From Sialis fuliginosa (lineage: Eukaryota > Arthropoda > Insecta > Megaloptera > Sialidae), in NCBI GenBank assembly GCA_961205875.1, contig OY540813.1, positions 11,875,001-11,939,000 of the forward strand: DNA of 64,000 nt, in the 5' to 3' direction. Under the pieces are notes generated by a model. That model had not been told where the DNA came from. It was given only the letters and a program-made list of their open reading frames with translations, and searched no databases. How positions within the stretch are numbered: the stretch's first letter is position 1; each line of letters starts with the position of its first letter. Position numbers and translations under genes: made by a program. Below, one piece after another: positions 11,957 through 23,309 of this stretch.

Positions 11957-12787
11957 TACACTGTGACAATTATATTCTGATACAACTCTTTGTCGACGAT
12001 GTACCGCTATTGGCGTTATTTTAGCAACCCATTCTTTACCAAAAAACAATTAAAAATACCGTTATGTTATATAGTATATAATGTAAAACAATTATTCAAT
12101 TTAAATTATATTTTCTGATGAGAAGTTATTTGTTCTGGAGCAATCCCACAGCTCCCAGTATGATGGTTTGCTAGGATTGAAAACATCCCGGAAGACAAAA
12201 TACACGTACCAAAATTCTAGAATGCTGCGTCGGTCATGGTTTGGAGCGCCATCAGCCCAAGAGGCAAATTACCCTTAATTTTTATTGAAAAAGGCGTAAA
12301 AATCGATGCAAAATACTATTTGGAGGAAGTATAACAGAAAAATGTCATGCTAAATGCCAAAAATTTATTTGGAGATGATTATTATTGATTTCAACAAGAT
12401 GGAGCCCCTTGTAGGTGTAAGGATAATTTGGTTGATATTTTGTTGAAGAATGAATGGCCACCAAGCTCTCCCGACTATTTTGTATAGTCATATATGTTGT
12501 CTAAGCTCCCAGATTACAAATTCTCAAATTTGCAGCAATTTAAAAATGTTATTGTCAAAATTTGGGACAAAATGAAAATGGAAACAGTGCGTGCCGCTTG
12601 CAATGACTTTGAAAGAAGATTGAAGCTAGTTATTAAAGTTAAAGGAGGAGTTATTCCCAAACACTTATTATAAATTTTCAATACATATGTCTACTTTAAG
12701 AATTGAATAAAAACTCAACTGAAACTTTATTATAAATTTAATATTTTAGTGTTTTAATTTGTATCAGAATATAATTGTCACGGTGTA
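11957..12787 (+). mobile_element. Internally deleted mariner-like element
   Basis: Bounded by inverted repeats of about 29 bp, starting TACACTGTGACAATTATATT at the left; the right end is its reverse complement with one difference. The outermost TA on each side is the expected target duplication. The whole is about 830 bp against roughly 1.3 kb for intact mariners. Only about 125 bp separate the left repeat from the first catalytic motif, so the DNA-binding N-terminus is gone. The remaining transposase is described separately. It could have been mobilised only in trans. Confidence 0.93.
12111..12673 (+). pseudogene. Mariner transposase relic (catalytic domain)
   Basis: Translation recovers mariner motifs in order: FSDEKLFVLEQ with the first catalytic Asp (codon at 12117), VMVWSAISPRGK, FQQDGAP with the second Asp (codon at 12398), WPPSSPD, and a C-terminus with RRLKLVIKVKGG ending at TAA 12671-12673. 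The helix-turn-helix N-terminal half is absent. At least one frameshift lies between the first motif and VMVW, and three in-frame stops follow (after LEEV, before FQQDGAP and after SPDYFV). The third catalytic Asp region is disrupted. Family assignment is firm; the protein is not functional. Confidence 0.92.
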
Positions 12788-12899
12788 CATTTAACTGCTT
12801 TTCCTTTTTAAGCCATGTTTAATATTTCAATCCAGACATACTGCCGATCGTAAATATTATATTATTACCTTCTAATTTTTCACCGATCAGATTTTCATT

Positions 12900-13380
12900 T
12901 CACCCTTAACTTAACACAATCACTGCCACTGTTTCCGCTAAACATTGAATTAAAGGGGGTGGAGGTGCTTTTGACATATAACGTCGGGAAGGGGGGTGGG
13001 GCGAGGAGAGTAACAGCAGCTACTCGTGAGCAAAACGATGGGGAGGGCGAATTGCTACCACTGCATATGATGTAATTATGACGTCACGTGGTGTGTGCGA
13101 CGCGCATACATTTGTAAAATTCAATTTTCGCATTAAGCGCAACTGTCCCCCGCCGATCGGAGCGGGTATCGGTCGTGTAACAGTGATTATTGTTTGTGAC
13201 AAATTGTGATGTATGGATGTGTTGTATCGGTCGTTGAGGTGTAATGGCCAGGATCGGAATGAAGTGACAGTAGTTGGTAGTAGGAGCGTGTAAGAAAAAT
13301 ATATTTGCATGTAAATAAATTTGGGCATCATAACATTTAAGAGATTTAAGGAGGTTGTTCTATGAGCTAAATCCAAGATT
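12900..13380. other. GC-rich, CpG-bearing block
   Basis: Contains G-rich runs (GGGAAGGGGGGTGGGGCGAGG near 12987) and CpG-rich phrases such as CCCGCCGATCGGAGCGGG. A 118-codon minus-strand frame at 13020-13376 has no domain I recognise and probably only reflects low stop density in GC-richer DNA. It includes one TGACGTCA. A promoter or enhancer is possible; a protein is not supported. Confidence 0.4.
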
Positions 13381-13739
13381 TAATTCTTATAATGGGTATG
13401 ATGCCAGTAACAAAGTGTCACTGAAATTATGATTTTAAATAAAAAAATAAGTTAAATTTTTATATTGAAAGCGAGATTAATATGATTTTTGTTAAAATAA
13501 AAACGCAAAATACAGCAATCCGTCATGTTTGATAAAACACCAGTCAGAGTAGATGACGTCACGGTTACGTAAACGTAATTTTTGTTTCATTAATAGCTGC
13601 ACTGATTATAAATTATTTTGTGGTTTTAAATTATCAATTTGCTCAATTTTGTGTTACCAAAAGTAAAACCGAGAAACATTAACGATGGAACAAGGATTTA
13701 TTATAGTTAACAAGGAGTGTTTACATAAACGTGACGTCA
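13079..13739. promoter_or_regulatory. Cluster of three TGACGTCA (CRE-like) sites
   Basis: Perfect 8-bp palindromes TGACGTCA stand at 13079-13086, 13554-13561 and 13732-13739. The sequence is the canonical CREB/ATF site. The first continues into CACGTGG, an E-box-like core. Clustering in AT-rich DNA is more than expected by chance, but binding is not shown. The only other perfect copies I noticed are in the tandem repeat at 39.2-39.4 kb. Confidence 0.4.
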
Positions 13740-14439
13740 AAAATGCGCCATGACACCTGCGAGCGTTTTGGCGTCAAATTCAAAATTAGTTTTAAAAGGG
13801 TCAATTTTTGTGATTAAAACTTTATTTTCTGCAGAAATAAGCATTTTTTTGGAAATAAGAGACACGTAAGATCATCATAAAATAGTTTTTTAAAATTAGG
13901 CATCATGCCTATTGTTTTATATGATAGATTAATATTATTGAAATTGAAATTTAATTTTTTTTAAATTTCTTACCACGTCGTTATGAAAATATTAAATTTT
14001 GAAAATTGTCATACAGGGAAACAACATTCGTTTTTAAGATTTTAGTATCTGTAAAATAATATATAAACATTAGAAACGTAAAGAATATATTTTTATATAC
14101 TGTTACTTTTGTTGTAATTCAATTAATAAAATTGGGTTTGTACTTGTATCACATAGATGTAATCGATATCTATAATTTGAGACCAAAACCTGCGTGGTAC
14201 CTACTCTTAGTGTCGAGATATACTGATTGTAAATTTACGCTAGCGCGCAAACTGATCTCAGCGCGTTACATCAAGTTTCTGAAATGCCCATCCAGTATCT
14301 TGCGTGAAACACTAGACGTTATTCACGTCAAAAAATCGTGTAGTAGCTACAGTAGTTTATTTAATGATAAAATGCTAAATGGTTAAGAAGAACATCTTGA
14401 CTAAAACATTTATCGTATGTTGTTCATCGTATATCAGGG

Positions 14440-14650
14440 ATGCAAAAGTGTCCGCCAGCAGGTTCGGCGAAGCTGTTACGTGTAATGTGATTCGATGGTT
14501 TTTGCTGGATTTGAAATTCTAAACTGTGCGTACGCGTCGGAGCGGAAGTGACGTAGTATCGCTGTGTGTCACATACGGTGCTACGAGCGGCAGACTTCCG
14601 GAACTAGTTGTGTAGTAGTAACGAGATGTGAAATATTGTTTAGAGTTTTA
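14440..14650. other. CpG-enriched block, possible promoter
   Basis: Phrases such as GCGTACGCGTCGGAGCGG, ATACGGTGCTACGAGCGG and CTTCCGG make a CpG-rich patch of about 200 bp. No TATA box, clear initiator or open frame could be tied to it. Confidence 0.3.
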
Positions 14651-14794
14651 ATACAATTTCCTAGCCTCTGTTACGTATAACACGCTGCGTAATCTTGAAC
14701 ATAATGAAATATTATTAGGTAAAATCTTTTGAAGATTAAAATAAACATGGTTATATATATTTGATTAAAAATTGTAGGTTAGTTTTGTTTAATA

Positions 14795-15223
14795 TACAGG
14801 GAGGGGTAATAGTGCGTGGAAGTTCGATAGCTTGTACGTCGTAACAGATAAAACAATCTTTCTAATGCAGATGTAAACTGTGGGTAAATGCGCATACATA
14901 GAAATTATATATACAAAAATTTGTGGAACGCCCTGATTTTTTTTGCATATTTAATACTTCTCTTAAAGGTCATTAAATAATATAAATAATATTTTTTTCA
15001 AAAAAATTGATTTTTACATTTCTCTACTTAACATTTCACCACTTCCGCGGCTGTAGCTTTGATGATGAAATTAAGTAAGGACCTTATTGTAAGAGGTTAT
15101 AGGGTGCTCTTGGTTAAATATAATGGAGCCACCATGTATAGGTTGTTTAAAATTAATTTTCAAATTTTGATAACTTAAAAATTATTCTTCACAACTTTTT
15201 CAAATGGAATATCCTGTATATTA
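14795..15223. mobile_element. Possible TATACAGG-ended MITE
   Basis: Starts AATATACAGGG and ends with the complementary ATCCTGTATATT, giving a short terminal inverted repeat typical of many mariner-like MITEs. A second end-like phrase, GGAACGCCCTGA, lies inside at about 14921-14932, so the history may involve two elements. No coding sequence. Confidence 0.4.
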
Positions 15224-15224
15224 A

Positions 15225-16120
15225 ATAACGGACATTTTTTATGTACATCCTTATTAACCACTTTTGATTTATTGAGCAAAAAGTATAAAATTCAACAATA
15301 TTTATAAAAAAAAAATTAAAAAAAAACACATACCATATACAAATATACATGTTGCCCATAAAAACAGCATGAATTTTTTTCATTGGTTGCATTTTATGTT
15401 TGCGTCTCGATATATGTTTGTGTTCGACAAAACAATAAAATTGAGGTATTTAAATTGTAGTTTGTAACAAAAATTTAGTCAAAAGCTACATTTTTTCATA
15501 ATTTGATATGTCGAGCTGTAATATTAATGTTCTTTACTTTTTAAAACATAATAATTTAAAAGTAATTAATATAATCTTATCGAATATTCTGTAGTGTGAC
15601 ATCCAAATACCTTTTATAAATTTTGTAAGTTGATAAAATTAATTTTACAAACAAACATGTCGAAAATAAAGTGTCAAATATAACAAAGTTCTTTAATAAT
15701 TATGTGTTGTTAAAAGTACTTAAGCAAACAAGTACCTACGCTGGAATTTATCTAAAAATCAACAAAAATGGAATTAATTACTTTTCTTTTTGAAAAGCTA
15801 ATTTGAGATATAATATAGATATAACTTTTAATTTAATTCATTTAGAAATTAAAGCTTTAAACTCTATAAAACAAACAGACGAAGAATTCAATGTCTATAA
15901 CCAAACGTATTAAATTGAAGATGCAAAAAAGTTTTTCAATTTATTGGTAAATAAATCAAGTACCTATTGACTAGTTTGATTTGATTTTTAAAAGTAATTT
16001 GGTATCGACAGAGTTATATACTGTGCTTTTAAAAATACTTACCATATATATCTAGTAATAATCTTTTATATAGTTGAACGTATTCTATGAAACTGAATTA
16101 GTCATTGTTTATAAGTGACT
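15225..16120. other. AT-rich stretch, no gene seen
   Basis: Very AT-rich, with a poly-A block at about 15306-15330 and no recognised repeat or frame. Confidence 0.4.
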
Positions 16121-16124
16121 ATTG

Positions 16125-16705
16125 ACTACTCTGTATTGTGAAATAGTGAAAAGTAGACCACTGCTAATCAGTGGATAGTCATTGAACAAATCAGTGAATA
16201 GTCACTGAACAATTCAGTGGATCATTGGTCACGTTCACGACTGACAGTGAAAAACGAGCTTTGATTGGTTGATTCATGGAATTTCTAGTGGAATGTACCA
16301 GAAATTTAAAGAATGTCATTTTTTAAGCGTGTAAGGAAGTGAGAAAGAAGTAACCAGAAGGAGATAGAAACTAGTGTTCTGACAGAAACGCTCAACATGA
16401 AATGAACGTAAAAGTTCTTTGGTTAGCCTGGTCACTAGTTTCTATCTATTTCTAGTTACTTCTTCTCACTTCCTTACACGCTTAAAAAATGACATTCTTT
16501 TAATTTCTGGTACATTCCACCAGAAATTTCATGAATCAACTAATCAAAGCTCGTTGTTCCGTTTTTTGGTCAGACTTGAACGCTCCCATTGTTAATATAA
16601 CCAAAATCACTGGTTGATCTCTGAAAACTGGAATAGACTACTGATTTTCAGTGACTTTTACGTTCGCTGAAGGAATCAGTGGAATTATCACTGATTCAGT
16701 TTAAG
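16125..16705. mobile_element. Foldback element family D with CAGTG repeats
   Basis: Two arms, 16221-16376 and 16433-16596, are inverted copies (CGAGCTTTGATTGGTTGATTC, CATTTTTTAAGCGTGTAAGG and GATAGAAACTAGTG shared), with a loop of about 55 bp. Outside the arms, both flanks carry repeated CAGTGGAT/CACTGAAC phrases, which also mirror each other loosely. A piece of the same family lies at 34998-35085. No transposase and no clean target duplication found. Confidence 0.75.
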
Positions 16706-16720
16706 AGAGTATTAAAATTT

Positions 16721-16831
16721 CGAACTAATATTTTTTAGTAAAATGGAACCAATGCCAGTCAATTTATCTGAACAATATCGGTTTTTATTTAAATTGTTCA
16801 ATAATTAAGAATTTAGCACGAGGAAGCACTG
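16721..16831. repeat. Left member of a 3.65-kb-spaced inverted repeat
   Basis: Runs from CGAACTAATATTTTTTAGTA to GAGGAAGCACTG and is the inverted counterpart of 20257-20369. The outermost 30 bp and innermost 25 bp are nearly identical; the middle has small indels. It could be the terminal repeat of one old element or one of two separate MITE pieces. Confidence 0.7.
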
Positions 16832-16984
16832 TGCATGTACTTGCAGATGTTTTTTCTTCGTAATTAAAAAAAGTAACCTTTACTCATTATATTTAACAGA
16901 TATTTAATCATTAATATTGCATAAGTTAGATGGTACAAGCTATACAATATTTCAAACGAAGCGTTATATTAAGATATTTTCCAA

Positions 16985-17215
16985 TTAGTGACGGGGCGAG
17001 TTTGCGTGCCGGGATGTTGAGCGCAACCCTCGCAGGACACGCCGGGCTAAGGAGTTCTCTGAGCTTACAATGCTCTAATTGAGGAAATCGAGTTTGTAGT
17101 GTTGTCGTATCTAATTGCGGTAATTTAATTGACGTGCTTCGCCCCTCACCTCTCGCACAAGTTCATGGGAGTTAATCTCGCGGTGTTACGAGGTGTGTGT
17201 GTGTGTGTGTGTGTG
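16985..17215. promoter_or_regulatory. GC-richer block with repeated AATTG sites and (GT)n
   Basis: Contains CpG-rich phrases (GACGGGGCGAG, ACACGCCGGGC) followed by TCTAATTG, TCTAATTGCGG and TTTAATTGACG, which contain homeodomain-type TAATTG cores, then CTCGCGGTG and a GT microsatellite at 17193-17214. Its complexity stands out from its neighbours. It could be an enhancer or conserved non-coding element; no gene is visible. Confidence 0.3.
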
Positions 17216-17384
17216 AGGAGTAATGGAAATGACGAGTGGTCTTGATGTCAGTGCCGGCTTATCTACTTAATACAAATAACACTTGAATTACTCTCTGAGA
17301 AATTGTACGTATTTTAAGATATTGATTCTAAAAATCAGATATGTTGTAAACTAGATACAACTAAAAGTTAAATAAATAGATGTA

Positions 17385-17985
17385 ATAAGAGGTGTAATAA
17401 ACAATTTTTTTAATCAAAATAAAAGTTGTTTGGTTTTGAAGGGACACAAAATGACGTTATTATTTTTTTATTTGGTGGTGCAAAAAATGTTTATTTTAAT
17501 CTCATATAACTGGGAAAATTATTTAAGGATTTTTTTTAACTTTTGCTGTTCAAAATGTATAGGTATAAAGCAAAAAAAAAGAACAAAATATAAAAAAACT
17601 GAAATAATTTTCCTATTGTTCTATCAGGTCAAAAAATATATTTTTTGCCTTTTGTCTTTTCAACTTTAGGTTGACGGTTTCCGAGTAAAAAATTCATGGA
17701 AATCTAAAATTATTTTGTTAAATGTCAAAGAAAATGAAGTCACCCATAAAATTATTTTAGACAAAAGATGCTTGTTTTTTTTCCATAAAATAAAATACCG
17801 TAATAAAAAATACAAGTTTCCATTTGAAAATGAAAAAAAAAGTTGACCTTATTTGACCAAAAATGAATGACGCCATATTGGTTCCCCCTCAAAACCAAAC
17901 AACTTTTATTTGAAACGTTTTTTGATTTAATTGATAGTAAAAAATAAAGGGGTGATAGATTAAAATGGGACACCCGGTATATGTA
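17385..17985. mobile_element. Degraded foldback element
   Basis: Left phrase AAATAAAAGTTGTTTGGTTTTG-like (about 17420) returns inverted at about 17893-17914, and flanking AATGACG phrases also pair. The right edge ends in GGGACACCCGGTATA, a wording common at ends of mariner-like MITEs; the left edge has lost it. Arms are far more diverged than in the foldbacks at 42-55 kb. Confidence 0.5.
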
Positions 17986-18559
17986 TGTACATATATTAGA
18001 AAATACGTATTTTTTAATTCCCATTAACTCAATCTATACCAAGGAAATTAAATTATTAAGAACCACTGCTGTGTATATCTACTATATATATTACAATACA
18101 TTTTACTTCTCTTCATTAAATTTTTTAATAAAGAAAGTGTTTTACAGATATTTTGCAAAATTTAATTAGACTACACCGAGTACGGCATGAATTACATCAT
18201 CGTAAATTTATTTTGACAATGCTGTACACCTCCCCCATTTCGTTTCACCCGCATCGATTTTGTCACATTTCATTCAAAATTTATTTACGAAGTATTTTTG
18301 CGCAGTTTGAATTCTTGGCATCTTACGTGACGTTAGGCTCAATTGCTCTGTGTTGTGAATATTGAACAGACTTGATGTGTCAATTCAATTCGGTGAAAAT
18401 CACATATTTTACATGTATTTATTCCGGTGGTATGTAAAGATTTTTATGTGCTATATGTAACATTTCAACTTGATTTTTATACTCGTATTTCTTAATATTT
18501 ATTTTGTTGTTTTTTCTTAATATGAATCTATTTTATATTCTTTGTTTATGAATAAAATC

Positions 18560-18788
18560 GGGTGCACTCTAGAATCACTCCAGAGCCTGGACAGCGCGGA
18601 TCGATTTTTCGTTGATTGTAGTAACCAAGTCTCGCTTACACGTATTTTCTGATATTATCAGTAAATATCATTAAATATAATTTATATTAGGTATTACTTT
18701 ATGTTTAATTTTAATGGTATTTTTTTTATACTTTGGCTAAAAATGGCGACGCTGTCGATACTCTTACTGGAGTATCTCTAGTGCACTC
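18560..18788. mobile_element. Small element with GTGCACT inverted ends
   Basis: GTGCACTCTAGAATCACTCC at 18562 and the inverted counterpart CTGGAGTATCTCTAGTGCAC at 18767-18786 bound about 230 bp. The pairing has a few mismatches and a two-base indel. Interior includes a CpG-rich start (GACAGCGCGGATCG) and GGCGACGCTGTCG. Likely an unclassified MITE; the flanks may also repeat TCG. Confidence 0.5.
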
Positions 18789-18798
18789 GAGCTGAAGT

Positions 18799-18830
18799 TA
18801 TATAAAAGCAAGGTAGTCTCATCAGCTTCT
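18799..18830 (+). promoter_or_regulatory. Candidate TATA plus initiator
   Basis: TATATAAAAG at 18799-18808 is followed by CATCAGCTTC, whose TCAGCT is close to the arthropod initiator TCAGT, with the A 25 bp after the TATA start. It sits just downstream of the small inverted-repeat element. No transcript unit follows that I can recognise. Confidence 0.3.
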
Positions 18831-18954
18831 TGACCAATCAGCGTTGGCGCGGGAATATATTCACCACGAAGATATATTCAAATGTAATAAATGTATAATA
18901 GAGTATCAATTACAAAAAAATATCTTTATTTATTCTTGTTTACGTATTTTTTGA

Positions 18955-19178
18955 TATTTTAACAACACATACAGTCAAAAAAGTATAAGTTCGACATTGA
19001 AATATCATAAAAATTATATTCGGAAAGTGTAATTTTTACTATTGTTAAGCTGGCAATACGTTCTGTGATTTTGACAGCTTTTTATGATTTTGTAACACTG
19101 ATCTGGTATTTTTATATATGTCAATATTTTGCAATGTCGAATTTGTACTTCTTTGATTATATGTGTTGTTAAAATATT
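18955..19178. mobile_element. MITE with mariner-like ends
   Basis: ACAGTCAAAAAAGTATAAG at 18970 and its inverted partner (about 19131-19160) form terminal repeats of about 45 bp that also share TTCGACATTG. The immediate flanks TTTTAACAACACATA are inverted too, so either the true ends lie there or the target was palindromic. Interior about 120 bp, non-coding. Confidence 0.75.
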
Positions 19179-19179
19179 A

Positions 19180-20256
19180 CATTATAAAAAATATAAAAAA
19201 ATAAATTATTATATAATTATTGGCTGCTGCACAAATACTTTATTTATTTGAATCAATTAATATTTATTTGTTCCCAGAAATTTTTTTTCAGTGTACGTAT
19301 GTTAAATTACTTTATACAGATATTTATTAGTAAGTATTTTGATCAAACCATTTTTTTGAGATTTTATTATTATTTTAGAATATTGAATATTTATCCTATG
19401 TAACCATAAAGGATTCAACTGATTTCCACATTTGTACAGTCAGTAAAAAAATTACCATATTTAAAAATGTGACGACCAGACTCGGTCTCCCCTACCCATT
19501 TCAATTAGAATCGGAGATAAATTACTGGGGTGTTTATTCTGAAACATACTGTGCACATTTGTACGTTTGTTTATAATACAAATGAAGGTACATTTGGCCA
19601 GTTCTGAATGCGATTTCCCAGTTGCTCTAAACAGCTTTTACTCCCCTAAATTTGAAAGCTGTAATCTCCCATTATACTAGGAGTTAGCACAAAATATCCC
19701 TACTACAGTTCTGTTACAAATGATTCTTTTCGATTACTTCTTTCATCTAAGTCTGCAGTAATCTTGTCGGTGTTTTTTTCTCCTTTCGTGTTCCTAAGGT
19801 ACACATTTATTCATCCATCGAGTCCAAAACAATCACTGAATGTATAGAGTGCCTATTTTAGTCTCACTTTAACCTCAATGCTAAGCCATTCTATCTCTCA
19901 TTTGTTTGTTTTACATTATTTATTTATTTTGTACCTTATACAGTACTTCACGTTGAATCTTTCTAACCTGTGTTTCCATAATATTGGTCAAAGTGGCGGT
20001 TACTTAAATAAATCATTAAAGAAAGTGATTGTTACTGTGTTTCAGTGAAGCGACTAGGAATTAATATTGGGAAAGGATCTTTATTATTTTTAAATATATA
20101 ATTTATTTTTAAGTCAATTTTAGTCATTCCTTAAGTACACTACTTATATACATAAAACATAAGGTGTCAATTTTAACAATTAGAATCTTCAATACACTTA
20201 GGTATAATGTTTATGGAAACTTTAATAAATATAAAAACATCTGCCAAGTCAATTTA
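19180..20256. other. AT-rich interior between the inverted repeats, no gene seen
   Basis: No transposase or other coding signal was found here. A lone ACAGTCAGTAAAAAAATTACC-like phrase at 19437 resembles a mariner-type end without a partner. Confidence 0.4.
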
Positions 20257-20369
20257 CAGTGCTTCCTCGTGCTAAATTCACCAAAAGTAGTTAATTATTG
20301 AATAATTTAAATTAAAACTGATAAATTGCCTGGCATTGATTAACTATTTTACTAAAAAATATTAGTTCG
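20257..20369. repeat. Right member of the 3.65-kb-spaced inverted repeat
   Basis: Starts CAGTGCTTCCTCGTGCTAAA and ends ACTAAAAAATATTAGTTCG, the inverted image of 16721-16831. Confidence 0.7.
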
Positions 20370-20689
20370 ATATTTTTCTTAAGACGCACCTGATTATTTT
20401 TATGTATATTTTTATTTTTGACAAATTCAATCTAAATATAAATTTATGCCAACGTCAAAATGACATTTAATATGTCAAAGTAAATATCAATTTAAAAAAA
20501 CAAAATACGATTAATAAGCAAATTGAGATAAATCTTTGTAAGGGAATATTTTACAACAAACGTTGTAGATCTATATTATAAGAAATTGAATACTATACAA
20601 AAAAGATTCTATAAAATTTTCACGTAACATGTGTCGTTCTTGAAATATCTTGAAAAAATAAATATTTTGGGATATCACCTTTCCTTCTT

Positions 20690-20900
20690 ACACACGATTT
20701 TGATGATTGAAATGGGACAGACATACAGACAGACACGGAACGAAAAGTGTTTGTCTTAAGCTAAAACGGAAAGATCAATTTAAAATTTTGAAATCGGAGA
20801 ACAATTTTTGGTCTCATTCTAAACGATCCCAAATCTTCTCGTATCTTCGATATTGCGAGGAAGCAAAACAAGTTTTATTTTTATTTCAATATTTACGCAA
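20690..20900 (+). repeat. Dispersed repeat family G, copy 1
   Basis: Has a CAGACATACAGACAGACAC run, then AAATTTTGAAATCGGAGAACAA and CTTCTCGTATCTTCGATAT. Similar wording occurs at 26640-26870 and, inverted, at 27162-27207. The GACA run is typical of LINE 3' regions in arthropods. The small open frame across it has no domain. Confidence 0.55.
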
Positions 20901-21566
20901 TAATAAATGTCTAAACGTTGTACCTTGCCATCAAGTAGTTTGTGAATTGTTAATCTAAACATTGCATTTCGTTTTAGCGAAAGTGTAGTTAAATATTTTA
21001 TAAATGCATAAGTAAAATGTTCGTGACAACATGGACTAACATTTTGTTGGAATAATTATAAACATATTGTACCGCAGTAACAGTGATACTGTAACCTTCG
21101 TAACATTAAACTGCTGAAGACAAATATTTGAACAACATGATGAGATGGATTTAAATTTCGTTCATAATATTGTACCAGTTGGAACAGAGTTTCTCAACTT
21201 CTATAAATTATTTTTACTCTGTATGATTGTTATGATGATTTTTGTGTATTGATACTAATTTTATATTTACAGTTACATATATAAATGAATGCTTTTACTT
21301 TGTGCATACATGCATTTATATTTCTACTGTCTCGAAAGTTGAATCTAACTAAAATCGTAATTTGTCAAGTGCGATTCAAGCATTGAGTACTAGTGTCCCG
21401 TATCGTATAGTTTTCCAATTTATTTATTATTAATTATGTTAATTTAATTCAATTTCATCAAAGTTAAAAACAATTTCTTATATTGAATATTTCGTCTATT
21501 AGAAAACGTATGGTTCTAAATGTATTATATATTTTCATAACAATTTTGAACTATTTTTGAAAAATG

Positions 21567-21760
21567 TTTGATTTCATACCCCATTCGTCTGGATAGAATA
21601 TTTTTTTGGTAGCCTATTCTCCCCCCTATTAAAATACGCAAAAACTGAAAATTGTATTTTTATAACTTATATTATAATATTATAATTATGCCAAATCTTC
21701 GGTTTCTGGGTAAAACGGTTCAGAAGCTAGAAAATTGTGACAGACAGACAGATAACCATT
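21567..21760 (+). repeat. Dispersed repeat family H, copy 1
   Basis: Shares with 61790-61945 the series ATACCCCATTCGTCTGG, TTTTTTTGGTAGCCTATT, CCCTATTAAA and TTATGCCAAAT. It ends in GTGACAGACAGACAGATAACC, as LINE 3' ends often do. Class not proven. Confidence 0.6.
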
Positions 21761-21835
21761 GAAATTTCAAACTAATCAAATAAAACCTAGCCGGTCACAC
21801 AATACAATAGATTTAATTGGTTTGAAATTTCAAAG
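21761..21835. repeat. Short inverted repeat
   Basis: GAAATTTCAAACTAATCAAAT is mirrored by ATTTAATTGGTTTGAAATTTC about 35 bp later, giving an imperfect 21-bp stem. Confidence 0.7.
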
Positions 21836-22039
21836 CTGCAGTAAAGGGGCCTCATTTGAATTATATGAATAAATTGGGAATACATCATTATAATAGTTGT
21901 TCAGAAATGAAAATAATTGACATCTATCATACGAGAGAATATCTAACAATTAATAATAATGATCATTTATATAATAACAAATATCACTGGTTAATGATCT
22001 CTGGTCTAGTACAATATAGTTTACTCCAGTCATTGTAGG

Positions 22040-23300
22040 TAATTGAAAATATATACATATATATATATGTCGTTTTAATTTAATTACAACTTAGATATTT
22101 TATACCAATGTTTGTTGAAATGTGTATGTATATATATATGGAAATTATATATTTAATATGGAAATATGTATTTAGGGTATAATACGTGTTTTCTAATAAT
22201 ATTAGTAGTACAGTAAAATTAGGTTTTAATAAGGAAAAAATGGATAGATTAGAAATACCTTCTTAAATGGCTTCAGAAATATTTCATCTTTATGAAACCG
22301 AAGGATTTTTAAAGGAATTTTTTTACATTTGCATTTTTAAAGTTCTTACAAATGTGTATAAACGCCACAGCCTGTTACAGAGTAATTTTTTCCAACTCTA
22401 GTTTTTTTTAATATCGGATTGTATACAATCGTATGTAACATATATGTTGTCCAAGATAAGCGTGTAAAAGCATGGGGACTTCCTAAATGGTAAGAGATAC
22501 AGATTCGGTTAAATGAGATGAATTATTTATAAGGAAGGGGTGAGTATTATTACATAAAAAAATATTAATAATTCTTAAAAATTAAAAATACGGAATTTCT
22601 TTAAATGGCTATAACTTTTTTGTCGAAGTCGATAAGTACTTTTTGTTTGCGATTTCTTAAAGCACTTTTTGCGTAAAATTGATTGATGTATTTAGAATTT
22701 TTATATCACTTTTAGTTTTCGAGTTACAAGCCCTATCTTTAGTTTTTCTTATAGGCCATTAAGTTGGCTAAAGCATATTTGAACGTGCTTTGTACTCTAT
22801 AGTCTACTTTACAACGATATGTAATTGCCATATTTATTATTGAGAAAATGTAAGAGAATTTTTTGTAATAGTTTATTCATTTGTTATTTTTATTGTTGCT
22901 ATTGTGATTTTTGTTTTTTATGGCCTACTAAATCTTTGTAATAAAATACTTTATAAATATCACTAGTATTTAGTACTTCGACTTATTTTCGAAAATAAAT
23001 ATAACAAGTTACATATTATATTCTATACCAGCAGACACATGTATATAATACAACGGTATTCTAATAAAAAAATCGTATATGAACTTTTTACCGAGTTTAT
23101 TTCTAAAAAAAGATGCAATATATTTTTTTCAAAACAGCATGATATGAGTGCCTTAAAACCTATTCCCAAACATAAAGTCGAAGCTAATAACCTACCCCAT
23201 TTTCTCATCTCTTATCACACAAAACCCATTTCAAAATATGAGAACACATGAAGTGGAACCAACTTAATAAAATATATCGATATTTGATATAAGAACTCAT
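22040..23300. other. AT-rich stretch, no gene seen
   Basis: TA and ATAC simple repeats at about 22050-22140; otherwise no repeat pair, coding frame or regulatory signature recognised. Confidence 0.4.
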
Positions 23301-23309
23301 TGATACACC

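Noticed and set aside
13020-13376. 118-codon minus-strand open frame
   Set aside because: No domain, signal peptide or splice context; it lies in a GC-richer block where stops are rarer, so length alone is weak evidence.
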